Shown piece by piece: positions 1 through 12,903 of a stretch of 64,000 nt of DNA. This DNA is from Siphonodentalium dalli (Eukaryota > Mollusca > Scaphopoda > Gadilida > Siphonodentaliidae), in contig CP136062.1 of NCBI GenBank assembly GCA_032622095.1, positions 13,483,710-13,547,709 of the forward strand. The letters run 5' to 3'. The notes under the pieces are model-generated. The model saw only the letters and a program-made list of their open reading frames with translations, made no database searches and had not been told where the DNA came from. The position numbers and the translations under genes are program-made. Each line of letters begins with the position of its first letter. The first letter of the stretch is position 1.

Positions 1-509
1 GAGGAGTCTGTTATAAAACTCATTACAGATGTGCAGTATTGGGAGGATCCTGAGTAGTCTTATGCTACTAACTGCATTTTCTTGTATATCAGAAGAAACT
101 ATATTTGACTGCACACTGTGGCCACTATTTTTTAACAGGCCTTCCATATCTCTTGACAAATTGTACCTTTTTTGTGGAAACTGTATTCAATGGAACAGAC
201 TGCATTTTGTTATAATATATATGCAATCCTCTGACGATTCGGGGTCTCTCAGTTTGCACGAATATATGTATCTCTTCAATAGAATGATAAATATACGTTT
301 AATGCTTCTTCTATGTATCTCTTTTTGCTAGCTCATTTTGTGAATGCCCTGCCTGCTATTCCCATATAAATATGACAGTTAAGAAGATATAATTGTTCAT
401 ATGACTTAAGTGGGTCACCATATGTCGGGATTGTGAAATGTGAACTTTCAAAACTACTTAATGGTATGAAGATGGCCTGGGTGACTGTATATAACTTATA
501 TGTGTATAA
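1..509. other. No gene recognised
   Basis: AT-rich sequence before the first tandem array. Short open frames occur by chance, and none has a recognisable domain, start context or splice pattern. Confidence 0.5.
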
Positions 510-1883
510 AGGCGAATAGCAATCTTATCAATGATAGTGCATATCCGCTCGCCATCCGCGACGCAAACGACACCAAATGTGATTTAATTCATGGTATTTC
601 ATTAGAGAAAAACGTGTATGAATTCGGTGGAAATTGGTGCCAAATAAATTTGTACCAGCGTTTGCCTCTTTTGACATATTTAAACCACTCCCATTAGACT
701 CATGGAGGCATGATATACTGGCGATGATTATATATATGTTTGGTGGAAATCAGCAACTAAACAAATTCTGAGAATATATATGACCCATATCTCTCACCCA
801 ACCGACAGCAATTTGACGTCTTTAAATCACACGATGATATTCCTCGTATCATAGAGAAGAATAATATATATCAATTTGGTGGAAATCTGGTCTAAAATAG
901 TTTATTAAATCAATTGTTGATGCAACGTTGACTCGAACAACGCCATATTGCGAAGGTGATTATGTATTCGTTTGGTGGAAATCGGCGACAAAACTATATC
1001 ACGATATATTTTTAATTTTGCCGACCTCCCCCTGTTCTTCCCCTGACACCAACAGCGTCATTTTAGAAAATGTTTACCCGCACCATTATCTTCCTTGTAA
1101 ACAGTTACCCCTCTTAGAACGCCTTGGTGCCATCTCGATTGTACCGCGTAAAGTTATATATAGAACGCACACAGACAGACAGACAGACAAACAGACAGGA
1201 CGATTTGATTTTTTGTATCATTTGAGAAGAACGTGTCTGAATCTGATGGTAATTAGTACTAAAAATATTTTGTATCAATCTTGGTGACACTCCCGTCCCT
1301 ATGTCAGTCCCAAGTGGCACACACTAAGACTCATTAGAGATTAGCGATGCATATATATGAAATTGGTGGAAATTGGCGAGTATACAAATTCGTATCAAAT
1401 TTAAGGTCCCCATATCTCTCACCCATATGGTGTATCTAAACGACACGATAAGATTCCTCGTAACACAGAGAAGAATATGTATCATTCTGGTGGAAATCGG
1501 CACTAAACATATAGCTATAATTTGGTGTGTCCCTCTCATCTCTTTACACAACTGACTCGAATGGCCCAACTTAAACTTAAACCACACGATTATACTCCTG
1601 ATATCATGGAGATGATTGTTTATAAGTTTGGTGATAATCGGCGACTAAACAATTTTTTTTATCAAATTTGGTGCCAATCCACGCCCCCATCTCTCAAACA
1701 AACAGCACCACTATGGCATCTTTAAATCACACGATTAGATTCCTCGTATCTTGGATAAGAACGTGTATCAATTTGGTGGAAACTGGTGCAAAAAAATTGT
1801 GCATCAATTTTGGTGCCCCTGTCCCTTTCAGTGCAACCCTGACTCGAATGAGGCCACATTTGACAGATATAAGCAACACCATT
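510..1883. repeat. Degenerate tandem array, left half
   Basis: Diverged head-to-tail units alternate two recurring blocks: one reads like TTTGGTGGAAATCGGCG followed by an AC-rich stretch, the other like ATTAGATTCCTCGTATC. Units are roughly 100-200 bp and heavily mutated, with small indels and a CAGACAGA microsatellite near 1172-1200. The same blocks resume at 8566 after the LINE, so this was one array before that insertion. Short open frames inside it are not genes. Confidence 0.75.
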
Positions 1884-1897
1884 AGACTCCTCATACC
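1884..1897 (+). repeat. Target-site duplication, left copy
   Basis: The 14-mer AGACTCCTCATACC occurs here and again at 8552-8565, directly after the poly-A tract of the LINE. This is the target-site duplication expected of target-primed reverse transcription. Confidence 0.8.
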
Positions 1898-2162
1898 GGT
1901 GCGCAGTTACAGCTAAAATGCCGCAAAAAAAGTTGCTCTGAAAAAAATGAATAATTTGATAGTATTAAACTAAGATCGCGGTAAACAAAGGAAATCTTCG
2001 ACAGATAAAAGTTCGTCGGTGCAATTGAGATGAAGCTAGAAGTATTTCCGGATGGCATTGAGCTGTAATCTAATGACTTTTGTCAGTAAGTAATCTACTG
2101 AAGTGACCGCCCTGTGGCATCCATATTGGATTTTCGTAAACAAAAAATCAAAACAATAACAA

Positions 2163-3075
2163 ATGACGAAGCCAAAGAAAAGAAAGAAGAACGCTAAAAA
2201 CGATTCACAAAATTCAACATTAAATAGCGAAGATAGTCTTAATCCTTCACCAAAAAAACAATTAACAATGCAAGACTTTATAAACAACAAACCAGAGAAT
2301 GAACCCCCATCGCCGATTCTTGGAAATATCCCAAGTCAGATAACAGAAATTATTCAACGAGTGAATGCCCTATCTGACTCTTCAAAACAAAATCATGAGC
2401 ACTATTCTACCGAACAAAAGTCACAACTTGTTGAATTCGGGAAAATAGTGAGTACTTTCAAAACTGAGATCATGGATATGTTCAATGCGAAAATTTCAAC
2501 AATGGAGAAGAAAATCATAAACATGGAACAGGAAAAAGTTAAAATGGCAAAACATGTTGAAGTAAAACAAAGAGAATGGAACGAAGAGCGGGAAATATAT
2601 AAATATAAACTAAATGATCTAGAACAGCAGGGGAGAAAAGATAGCGTGAGGATATTTGGCATCAAAGAGGTGAGTGGAAGAGAAACACGACATGACTGTG
2701 CTAAAGCGGCCATGTGTATCTTTAACGATAAATTAAAACTTAATTTCCACCCAGCAGTTATTTCAATAGCTCATAGGATTGGAAGGAAAGTGGAGGAAAA
2801 TAGACAGGATGGACAAAAGCATCGAGGTCCTCGACCAATTATAGTGAAGCCCCAAATTGGATGTGATAGAGAGCAGAAAACAACTGAAAGGGTCGGGCTT
2901 TACTATTGTTGAGGATGCAACTAAATTAAACTATGAACTGCTCAAGAAAGCCTACAAAGCAGACACAATCTCCAATTCTTGGATTACAAATGGCAAATTA
3001 TTTGCCAAGAAAACAAATGGTGAAATTGTAAAATTTATTTCTGATGCAGATCTTGATGAAATTATCAAGGGATAA
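2163..3075 (+). pseudogene. LINE ORF1 protein (L1 ORF1p-like), frameshifted
   Basis: The protein starts MTKPKKRKKN, a lysine-rich N-terminus. A long charged helical segment, probably a coiled coil (about residues 75-165), comes next, then LEQQGRKDSVRIFGIKE, the typical opening of the L1 ORF1p RRM-like domain. AHRIGRK and RPIIVK follow. A frameshift near 2860-2890 moves the reading to a second frame that supplies the C-terminal domain (GFTIVEDATKLNYELLKKA through DEIIKG and a TAA). In this family the protein forms trimers and coats the element's RNA. The domain order is visible; the function comes from the family. Confidence 0.8.
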
Positions 3076-4377
3076 ACCCTTAAAATCTACAATGAATATG
3101 TTTGTAAATATATTTTGAATCTGTATTGAATGTTATATAGTTGTACAGCCCCACTGTTGAATATCATTGTTGTAAACACTGACATGAATATGCTAAACCA
3201 CTCTACCATATAACAGTAAAAACCCTGATTTCAACACATGTTATGGTTGAAAGAACAAATCCTGTGTCAGATACCACCATGCATATCCACTCAATATGAT
3301 GGGTTCAATTAAACAACCCATTATAAAGCTATATCTGGGATTTGCACGGGGGTACTTGACCAAGACTGGACTTTAACCACTTATAGTCTGATAGTATGTT
3401 AATACCACACAGTAAATTCAAGATTGAAATTATTTTCCAAAAAGCTTATGTGCACTCGTATAGAGTATAAGCATGTTTGTTAAGTAAATACCATTACATA
3501 CCTAACTTCAGTACATAGTCCATTCAAAATCCATTTAATAGAATATGAACATCAAGAAATATTGTAATTTAATCACCATACATAACTTTCCCAAGCAGCG
3601 TTTTGTCGACGCGAACTCAAAATGCCAAAATATCAATACTGAAGATATGGGTCAATCTAGTAATTTGACCTCTTATTCACTGTCTGCATGATGTCTGGCA
3701 CAACAACAGCCAACTCACCTATCATAATAACAATAGGACTTACTCAGTCTATCAAATGTAACAAAATCTAGAGCACCACGTGGTCACAAATGGAATGCAG
3801 TATTATCGATTTTTCTAATATTCTATTTTTATATTTTAACCCTGATACAACTTTAAAATAGAGAGAGTAAGGTATAGGATACGCGTATGTTCCAGACTAA
3901 CTTATGAATATCCATGTTCTTCCTAAATCCGAACTTTACCTATCTAATTAAGATAGAATAATAATAGTGGTCCTTAAGTTAAGTAATACATGAGTAAATT
4001 ACACTTGAAGACATTTTCAAAATTTCAAACCAATTCTTTAAAAAAAAAAAAAAAAAAAATTCTTTCTTCGATTTCTCGTATGTAGTTTCATGACTCCAAA
4101 GAAATATGATCAGGTGACTGTAATAACACATACACAATGTTGAACCGGACCCAGGGCGGTCGCTCATAACCTCAACCATGGAGGTTTCGTATCGGATTTC
4201 ACTTAATTTTGTTTTGTTTTTTTTATATATTCAGTATGTTTGTGTGTCAGTATGCATGATCTGTATGGTTGATTCTTATTCCAGTGGCGTAATATATTAT
4301 TGTGCTGTATTTTCTAAATATATATACATTATCTCCTATGTACTTCTATGTCGATGTTTCGGTAGTCTGCATGCTAG
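3076..4377 (+). other. Long spacer between LINE ORF1 and ORF2
   Basis: About 1.3 kb separates the two LINE frames, long for an L1-type element. It is AT-rich, has no recognisable protein, and holds a 19-20 nt poly-A run near 4040. It may be a nested insertion or family-specific spacer; no TSD around it was found. Confidence 0.45.
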
Positions 4378-7300
4378 TTGTCGATTATGTCTATAAAGAT
4401 ACTGTCTTCAAATTGCCGAGGTCTCAATCAGTCAGAGAAACGACGCGACGTGTTCCGATATTTACGAGCACAAAATGCCTCAATATACTGTCTACAAGAC
4501 ACACATTTCACAAAAGATATGGAAAGATACATTTCTTCAGAATGGGGTTTCAAAACAATATTGGCACCCTTCTCATCGCAATCGCGTGGTGTGGCAATTC
4601 TATTTAGCCAGAACCTCGACTTTCAAATACACAATTCTATCAAAGATGAATCTGGAAACTTTATAATAATCGATGTAACCGCAGACAAATTGAGAATGAC
4701 TTTAGTTAACATATATGGCCCAAACTAAGATAACCCTGAATTTTACAAACAGCTGAAAACTAAGATTATTAACAAGGGTAACACCCAAATAATAATATGT
4801 GGTGATTGGAATATGGTACAAAATCAGTCCGCTGATACTTTAAATTATAAACATATTAACAATCCCCGGGCTAAAGAAGCGGTGGGCGACCTTTCCGACA
4901 GACTAGAACTGGTGGATGCTTGGAGAGTTAATAACAAAGACAAAAAACGATATACATGGAGAAAAATATCTCCAATAAAAATGGCTAGACTAGATTACTT
5001 TATGATATCTGAAGATCTTCTAAGTTTAGTTGGCACAGGGACCGATATATTACCAGGATACCGCTCTGATCATTCCATAATATCACTCACATTGAAATTA
5101 AATACAATTGTGAGAGGTCGAGGTTATTGGAAATTTAACACCTCCCTACTTCGTGACAACGAATATGCAGTATTAGTACATTCTATTATAGAAAGAAATA
5201 AACTAAGATACGATTATAAACTGAATATATGTGAAGAAAATACAAGTAATGTTACTTGTAATATTAGTAAACGCCTATTTTTAGACACACTCTTATTGGA
5301 TATAAGAGGTGAAACAATAAATTTCGCAGCAAAACGAAAAAGAGAACGCAAAAAGAAAGAGGACGAATTAAACAAAACTAAAGTAAAATTGGAAAGAACG
5401 GTCGATAACAAGGACCAATGTTTAACAGGAAGAGATGAATTATTGGAAAAATTACAAAAAATAGACTCGGAGCTCTATGAAATTAGAAAAGAAGATACGA
5501 GGGGGGCAATGATAAGATCTAGAGCCAGGTGGATTGAAAACGGAGAAAAACCCACAAAATATTTCTTGAATCTCGAAAAGCGCAATTTCATTTCTAAAAC
5601 TCTATCGATGCTCACCGATTCCACTGGTAAAAACATTGATAATCAGTCCGACATAATGAACGAAGCAAAAACATTTTACAGTACTTTATATGCATCTAAA
5701 AAAATAAACGATTCTGATATTAGCACTATTCTCAGTGAAGAAACTTATCCAGTGTTAACAAACGATACTGCGAATAGCATAGAAGGGCCAATAACTCTAA
5801 ACGAACTAACAAACGCATTGAAAAGATCACAAAATGATAAGAGCAGCGGTCTGGATGGATTTCCGTATGAGTTCTGGAATTTTTTTTGGCAAAACTTAGG
5901 TCTAATTCTTTGTGAGTCCCTTCGTGAAGCATTTGATACTGGTGAATTATCCATAACCCAAAAACAAGGACTTATTACTCTTCTTCCGAAAAAAGATAAA
6001 GAGAGACATCTTTTAAAGAACTGGCGTCCGATAACTCTGTTAAATATAACATATAAACTAGCTTCTTCTTGTATAGCTGAACGAATGAAAAATGTTCTAC
6101 CCGATATAATCAGCCATGATCAAACTGGTTTCTTAAAAAATCGGTATATTGGAGATAACACTAGATTAATTTATGATATTATCCATAAGACAAATTTAGC
6201 TGATAAACCTGGTCTTCTGCTCCTGCTAGATTTTGAAAAGGCATTTGATTCAGTATCATGGAAATTTATAAATAAATGCCTTGACCTTTTTAACTTTGGT
6301 GATGACATAAAAAATGGATTTATACTTTCTACACAAATATCAACTCATCTATTCTGATAAATGGACATATATCTCAGAGTTTCCAACTAAACCGTGGCTG
6401 TCGGCAGGGTGACCCAATTTCGCCTTATATTTTTCTGATATGCGCAGAAATCTTAGCTATCATGATTAAATCTAATAAACGCATCAAAGGTATAAACCTC
6501 GGCAATTTTGAATACAAAATCACACAGTATGCAGACGACACAACTCTCATCTTAGACGGCAGAGAAGAAAGCCTAAGGGAAGTATACAATGTATTAACAC
6601 TGTTCGCAAATCTTTCAGGTTTGAAAATTAACCCTAGAAAGTGTCAGGCATCGTGGATAGGTTCTTATACTGGGCGTATAGATGGTATATGCTCAGATCT
6701 TGGTATCAGATTTGATAGCTCATTTGATCTTCTACGGATTCATTTTGATACACATCTTGATAAAATGAAAATCAACTACGATACAAAATTTGCTGATGTG
6801 AAACGTCTGATTGAGACATGGAAACACCGATTACTGACGCCTATTGGTCGAATAACTGTATTAAAATAACTTATACTCCCAAAATTAACACACCTTTTCG
6901 TGTCACTTCCAAATCCCGATAAAACATTTATGAAAAAATTGGACACTATGCTTTATAATTTTCTATGGAATTCAAAACGTGATCGAGTGAAACGCAAAGT
7001 TGTATGCCAAGATTACAAAAACGGTGGCTTGAAAATGGTTAATGTCAATAATTTTATGCTGTCAATGAAAATAACTTGGGTGAGACGCCTCATAACAAAG
7101 AGCGCCAAGTGGATGCCCCTCACAGATATTCCATTATGCGAAGACCCCATGTTCCTTACATATGAGCATGGCTATTTAGAGAAACAGGCAAAGAAATTAA
7201 CAAATCCATTCTGGCATGACGTTTTGTTATCATTTGTCAAATTTTTACAACAAAATGTGAACAATTGCAATATATCCACATGTACGCTGTGGAATAATTC

Positions 7301-8176
7301 AAATATAAAACAATATGGAAAGGTAATAAACTTCACTTCTTGGCGCGAAAAAGGGATTATGTATATAAATGATATGCTAGATAGTAAAGGTTCTTTTCTT
7401 TCACAAGAAGCCATACATAAGACATTTAATATACACACAGACTTCATCACTGTAAACACTATACAGCAGCAGATAAAATTAACAGCAAAAAAGCTTGGCC
7501 AACAGATAACTCGAGTTTCTTACCCATTCTACCCACTAACTTCATCACTTTGCTTAAAAATTCGCGGGGAGGACAAGATTTTTACAAAACTTTGAACGAT
7601 TCTCAAATTACCACTAAAGCGCGCACAAAATGGCAATCACAGTTTCCTGATATGGGAAGTACATTATTTACATATGATAAACTACCCTTTCTCACGACGC
7701 CTGACACCAAGCTACAATGGTTACAATTCCGAATAAATTCTAGAATATTATCAACTAACAACTTTCTACACATATCTAATATAAGACAAGATGGCAAATG
7801 TGATAGGTGTAAACGTGAAAAGGAAGATATCAACCACATTTTTTGGGATTGTTGTCATGTGCAGACATTTATTAGAGATATCTGTAATTGGGGAAAAAAT
7901 AATGATATAAATCTTTATCCCACAAATATGACGATGATTCTTGGCACACCACCCATTAGTAAAAACTATACTACAAACTTGCGCTGGCTCCTAATTAAAC
8001 AATATATATATCGGTCTAAATTTAAACCAATCACTTTGTCTGTTAATGTTTTCCTCAAAGAGTTGGCATATAGATACGATTGCGAAAAATATACAGCACG
8101 ATGTCAATCGAAACTTTCAGAATTCTTGAAAAACTGGTTCCTTATAGAAAAAGCTTTAAACAAACAGGCGACTTAA
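4378..8176 (+). pseudogene. LINE ORF2: APE endonuclease-reverse transcriptase, broken
   Basis: The first part (4378-4728) opens with ILSSNCRGLNQ and has LQDTHF and GVAILF, an APE-type endonuclease start. It hits a TAA at 4726, but the same frame resumes with CGDWNMV and RSDHSIISL (catalytic Asp-His retained). The RT follows: NWRPITLL, the TGF..RYIGDN region and LDFEKAFDSV (motif A). A frameshift near 6330 then leads to RGCRQGDPISPYIF (motif B) and QYADDTTLI (motif C). A second in-frame TAA is at 6867 and another frameshift near 7560. The C-terminus carries a CCHC-like finger, CDRCKREKEDINHIFWDC. The protein would nick target DNA and prime reverse transcription. This copy is dead but complete in layout. 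Confidence 0.88.
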
Positions 8177-8526
8177 TAAAAATTCGACAAAGTTACTTTA
8201 ATTTTTGAGACTCCTATCGATTATCACGCAGTCAGTTAAAACATATACTATCTACCACCATCTCCACAATAGCCTCTATGTTGAGAGTTGAGTCCATCCG
8301 AAACATCCGACATATTTATAATACATTTACTATATATATACTACGCATATGCATATGTTTATGTATTGTATAACTTTATACCACTGGTGTGCGAATGCTG
8401 TGAGCCAGGCGAGTGCGTGCAGTAAGAAAGAGATATGTGTGAACGCGAGGAATGCCATATATGTATACACTTATCAATGCTATTGAACATTCTGTATTTG
8501 ACATTCCTCAATGTGATTGTTTCTTC

Positions 8527-8551
8527 AATAAACATTTAAAAAAAAAAAAGA
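8527..8551 (+). terminator. LINE polyadenylation signal and poly-A tail
   Basis: AATAAA at 8527-8532 is followed by a short T-containing gap and an A-run interrupted by one G. The tract abuts the right-hand target-site duplication. Confidence 0.8.
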
Positions 8552-8565
8552 AGACTCCTCATACC
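8552..8565 (+). repeat. Target-site duplication, right copy
   Basis: AGACTCCTCATACC is identical to 1884-1897 and marks the 3' boundary of the LINE. Confidence 0.8.
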
Positions 8566-8965
8566 ATGGGATGATTTTGTATAAGTGTGGTGGCAATCGG
8601 CGACTAAACTAAACCAATTATTATCAAATTTAGTGCCCAACCCCTCCCAATCTCTCAACCAAAAGACAACAATTTGGCGTTGTTAAAGCGCACAATTTGA
8701 TTCCTTGTATAATGAAGAAGAATTTATATCAATTTGGTGGAGATCGGCGCTAAAATTTGTTTTTCAATTTTGGTGCCCCTCTCCCCTTCCGTGCATCCCT
8801 AACTCGAACGACGCCACTTTTAAACCACACCGTTGGTTTTTTCATATCATGGGGATGATGATATATAAGTTTGGTGGAAATCGGCTACAGAAAAAAATCT
8901 CCCCCTCCCCTGTACCAGCACAGACCCGTCACGAAAGGGTTAATCAGGTTTATATATGTAATCCT
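8566..8965. repeat. Degenerate tandem array, right half
   Basis: This continues the array seen at 510-1883: blocks like TTTGGTGGAAATCGGC and ATGGGGATGATGATATATAAG recur. It ends near CACGAAAGGGTTAATCAGG. Confidence 0.7.
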
Positions 8966-9592
8966 GCATAGACAAATGTTGTTGTAATTAGTTCCGGGTT
9001 TGGCATTTTGTCTCATAAATGCACCACATAGTTGGACTACTCTTGACCACTTAGTGTGTATTAGTAACCCCCTACCCCATGGATCCTGAATACAGAGAGG
9101 GGCGAATCGTGAGTACAGGTTAGGACAATATAGGATACAAGTCATGGTTATTTTACACTATTAAATATGAAAAACACAAATTCACACATTTGCTGATGTA
9201 TTGTCCATAACGCCAACGCACCACTTAGACAAAGAAATAAAACAAAACATTAAACAATTTGTTGCTCACTGACAATCATTATCAGTGCGATATATCATAC
9301 AGTTCTAGAAGATTTCACTGGATGGTCACTATACATACTTTCTTATCTGGTACACAGAAAAATCACCTATCTGGTATTAGTTATTCAGTATTGGAGTCTG
9401 TGGTCTGTCAGGGAAGGAAGAGGCAGGATTGGCACCCTCAATGGTATCATGAAGAGATTGATTGAAGAAAACTGATTTTAAACTGATTTATTAATATGGT
9501 ACTGTATTAAGTTTTACTAATTAATATAAATATAGTCAATTGGTCAGTACATACTTTTGAGCAACTCACATGGAGCCTAACATATATCAATG
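8966..9592. other. No gene recognised
   Basis: AT-rich, apparently single-copy sequence without a supported reading frame, hairpin or repeat. Confidence 0.45.
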
Positions 9593-9594
9593 TA

Positions 9595-9786
9595 GTGACA
9601 GTCAATTGTGGTGTTTAGTTATTAACATACTTGTATGCGAGGCTCCCTATGTGATACTCGCACGTATAAAATAATGCATTGGCACAGGGTTTTCGCAAAA
9701 TTTCAGGAAGCTCCAGTAATAGAAGTGTTATGTATATAATATAAGTACAAAGTCTGTTAATAACTGAACACCACAATTGACTTCAC
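9595..9786. mobile_element. TA-flanked MITE (Tc1/mariner-like)
   Basis: Ends GTGACAGTCAATTGTGG (left) and the complement of CCACAATTGACTTCAC (right) form terminal inverted repeats of about 35 bp with a few mismatches and one indel, extending through TTTAGTTATTAACA. TA dinucleotides at 9593-9594 and 9787-9788 flank them. The ~192-bp interior has no coding potential. Size, TIR and TA duplication fit a non-autonomous Tc1/mariner-type element; the family is inferred. Confidence 0.55.
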
Positions 9787-9788
9787 TA

Positions 9789-10534
9789 TTTGTGATGGAC
9801 TTGAAATTGAATCCTGGATCCTGGTTAGAGACTACTATGATGAAAATCATGGTTCATGGTTATAGGAGTGAGAACTAACAAATTGGGTCTGATAATGATG
9901 TAATTTATATTAATTTATAATTGCGCAATTGGCAATCGTGAATATTTCTGTGGGTCAAAACACTTCGGCTTCTGACATGATTTAGTCCTTGTTCAAAGTA
10001 TTGTTGAATGTTGGGTTAACAGCATGGAGCTATGTAGTTGAATATCTCCCACCCCAACACTGTGCAATATCTACAATGTTCTACTTTTATTTATTAATAA
10101 CTCTCCAATTACCGAATTGTACTTCACAAAACCATTGGTATGTAAACAATACTGTGAAAGTCAGTGTTGCATTAATTGCTGATCAATGTCTAATAACTCG
10201 ATACTAATGTTTGTACAAAATATTGTCATTAAACATTGGAAAATGTCAAAGAATTGAAAATTATTCTAATAATATTCCGACTAAATATTCGAACATATTT
10301 CTTCAATTAGACCTGTTTGTTTACAAATCACTGAATAGGTTCAGTTTCCATAAAAATCGTTTCAATATGCGACCTTTTGTTATTGGAGAACTGTCACTAA
10401 TTGATTAGTAACCAGGGTTATCTATTTGGAGGTGTGGGCTTTTAACACTTGTATGGCAGTAGCCGCGCTGGTGCAGCATTAACGACCATGTGTCAATGCA
10501 TGCTCTTATTTATGCAAGTCTCACATAATATGTC
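9789..10534. other. No gene recognised
   Basis: AT-rich, with short chance frames only. No domain, splice signal or repeat could be supported. Confidence 0.45.
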
Positions 10535-10600
10535 TGTATTGCCTCCTTCTAAGGAGATATTGGATATATTACAATAATACACACATACGACAGTATAAAT
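10535..10600 (-). mobile_element. LINE 3'-end fragment
   Basis: On the plus strand a TATTGCCTCCTT stretch, the hairpin CTCCTTCTAAGGAG and a TACA-rich segment match the 3' terminus of the LINE at 30914-37140 (hairpin CTCCTTGAAGGAG). It is probably a strongly 5'-truncated minus-strand copy of that family. Confidence 0.5.
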
Positions 10601-12092
10601 GCCAAACGTAAGGAAGCTCCACTCATATAAGAGTTACCCCATACATGGGTACTGTGTACTGAGTGGCAGCATTCCCCTAAGAGTGGCAACATTGCCTCCT
10701 AAAGTGGTACAATTGTCTCCAAGAAGTGGCAACTCTACCCCCAAAATTGACAATGATCTACTCCGTGTATGGGGTAAGTTAATTGCCCCCATCAGGAGGA
10801 GCATTTCTTACCCATAATGGGAAAAGAGTAATAGCAACCTCCTTTAGGGGGCAGATTTAGCCCTCTAAATCGGGCAGAGCTGTGACCCTGTTATTTAGTG
10901 TGTACAAGTTAGTATCAGCACAATTGATTTTTCGGTTACTTCTAGCATGCTTTCAATCGTTATTGTTCTAATGTATTGCATGAGGCTCATGTAAGACCAC
11001 ACAGCCTATGTACAGCTCACGGCAGGATTACGTAACCAGGAGTTCCGACAACAGTGATTGTTACCCTCCTCCCTATTTTCCACCCTTCTGATTGACCCAT
11101 GTGCTGTCACGTGCCGGGCGACAAATCACACTGTCGACCGCTGACCCGGGAGACATTGTTTTTGTCGCCCGCCTGATGTTATATTGCAAGAATATCTCCA
11201 AACACACACTGCAGTAACTCATCTACTTCGCATCACTACAACGTACAAAAAAATCATAGATCTTATATACCCCACGGATTCGCAAAACACACCAGTTGTG
11301 GTGTTTGCTAATTTGCATATATTTAGTGAACACTAATATTCTTAAGTTTTAAGTTGATACTTTTATCGGACAAGCGTTATTATTTACTTTTTACATCGCA
11401 ACACCTCAGTGATTCAATGTGTTCATGTCGACATTATGATGCTATATTGAAAGAGAGGATCCCTTTAGGTTGGTTGGTTATACATGTTCGCTGGAAGACA
11501 ACGTAATACATACGTTTGTCGCGAATGAATGGTACTGTACGCTTATCTTCCGCGATGTCTGCAATGTGATCATAGAAGTATTTTATGTGAAGATCGCCAT
11601 GAGCACCGACACATATGAATGTACATTAATGAAATTGACAACTTCCCAATAGCTTTCGGGGAAGACCGTTATGAAATTAAAATCGCGAGTAAATTGCGCG
11701 CACAAGACGACATTGAATATGCCTTGCAGAAGACGAGAACATACCTATATGGCTTATTGGTTTACATAATCGGGAAAGAAAGCACTCATGACTCAGTGCA
11801 AAATCGCAAGGATATTTTCTGTGGTATAATCGGATAACAAAACAGTTGTTGCCCTTCTTCTCGGGAGAAATCTCAATGTCTCCCTCGACAACGGGCGACA
11901 ACTGTATAATGTTTGGCATTTCGATGCTGAACCATATTACAATGCAGTTAATTTGACATTACCAAATCATCTATTTTCACAGTAAGGTGAGAACAAAGGC
12001 ATCACAGTGTATATGTCCCGATGAAATGCCTCTTGACGGTACGGTTAGCAATTGTTCAGCAAATAAATAATGTCCAGATCTACAGATCGTCA
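10601..12092. other. Non-coding; weak inverted repeat at 10631-10780
   Basis: A pair of arms, GTTACCCCATACATGGG near 10632 and CCGTGTATGGGGTAAGTT near 10763, lies in a segment with several copies of GAGTGGCA-type words. The rest has no recognisable gene. Open frames at 11470-11840 have no domain or splice context. Confidence 0.4.
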
Positions 12093-12222
12093 TCAAAAAT
12101 AATCATTGTATACCGGCTAACGTGCAAAAATAATAATTGTATACCGGCTAACGTGCAAATATTATCATTGTATACCGGCTTACGTGCAAAAATAATCATT
12201 GCATACCGGCTAACGTGCAACA
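12093..12222. repeat. 31-bp tandem repeat, about 4 copies
   Basis: The unit contains ATTGTATACCGGCTAACGTG flanked by an A/T-rich linker. Four copies differ at a few positions. Confidence 0.85.
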
Positions 12223-12774
12223 CTGTTTTGAATCATGTTTTGTTTGTTTTCGAAATTTGATTTTTGGAGTATGAGTCTAATATGGAATTCACTCGAGGTA
12301 ATGGTCACATTGACCAATATACTATATAGCTGAATTGATGATGTGCCATGTCTGATTATATCACATGAAACCCCTATAATATCATTGAAAAATCCATTAG
12401 ATGTATCATTATCTTTCATTAGTGAGTAATCGCCGCGTGCTTCCCGGGATACTTGGCATCGCGCCAATTAAATTACAGCGCGGATTAATACTATTTAGAC
12501 AAGTCGCACTTGACACTAATACCATCAGGCATTACAAAACGATTGGTTTGTTAATTAAAGTTCAATTAGTCCAACTACGTTGCACTAACGAAAATAGTCA
12601 CAAAAACAAAGAGGCAAATTGTTTCATCGCAAGACAGAGCGCGCAATACTGTCGTGTACGACTTTGAAGCGTCTCAGCCGTGCATATGTGCATTTTACAT
12701 GCATTTTTCAGATCTCTATTAGTTAAAAATGCATACAGCTCTAGATTTTCCATGTGATATACAGGATCTTCAAG
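12223..12774. other. No gene recognised
   Basis: Non-coding AT-rich sequence between two repeat features. Confidence 0.4.
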
Positions 12775-12903
12775 TCGTTATATTAGGATATAAGATTTTA
12801 TGAAACAGTTTGATAGATTTAATTCACAACTCGTCTCCGAATCGTTTGAATCAAATTTATCAAACTCGTTTCATAAAATCTTATGTCCCAACATAACTCG
12901 TTG
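12775..12903. repeat. Imperfect long hairpin
   Basis: The left arm contains ATAAGATTTTATGAAAC and GTTTGATAGATTT. The right arm holds their complement, AAATTTATCAAACTCG and GTTTCATAAAATCTTATG. Arms of about 45 bp with a few mismatches surround an internal segment of about 35 bp. It could be a small foldback element. Confidence 0.65.

Larger units (their letters stand above)
1898..8551 (+). mobile_element. Full-length, decayed Tx1/L1-like non-LTR retrotransposon
   Basis: The element is about 6.65 kb and plus-oriented. It has a 5' UTR (1898-2162), an ORF1 nucleic-acid-chaperone-like protein, an unusually long spacer (3076-4377), an ORF2 with APE endonuclease, reverse transcriptase and C-terminal CCHC motif, then a 3' UTR ending in AATAAA and a short poly-A tract. 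A 14-bp direct repeat flanks it, so both ends are defined. ORF1 has one frameshift, and ORF2 has two in-frame stops and two frameshifts, so this copy cannot be active. The reverse-transcriptase sequence (NWRPITLL, RGCRQGDPISPYIF, YADD) matches the L1/Tx1 group. Tx1 rather than another L1 branch is inference. Confidence 0.85.

Noticed and set aside
928-1287. 119-codon frame
   Set aside because: Lies in the degenerate tandem array and contains a CAGACAGA microsatellite; no domain.
11470-11837. Two consecutive short plus-strand frames
   Set aside because: No recognisable domain and no consistent splice join. The minus strand is equally open.
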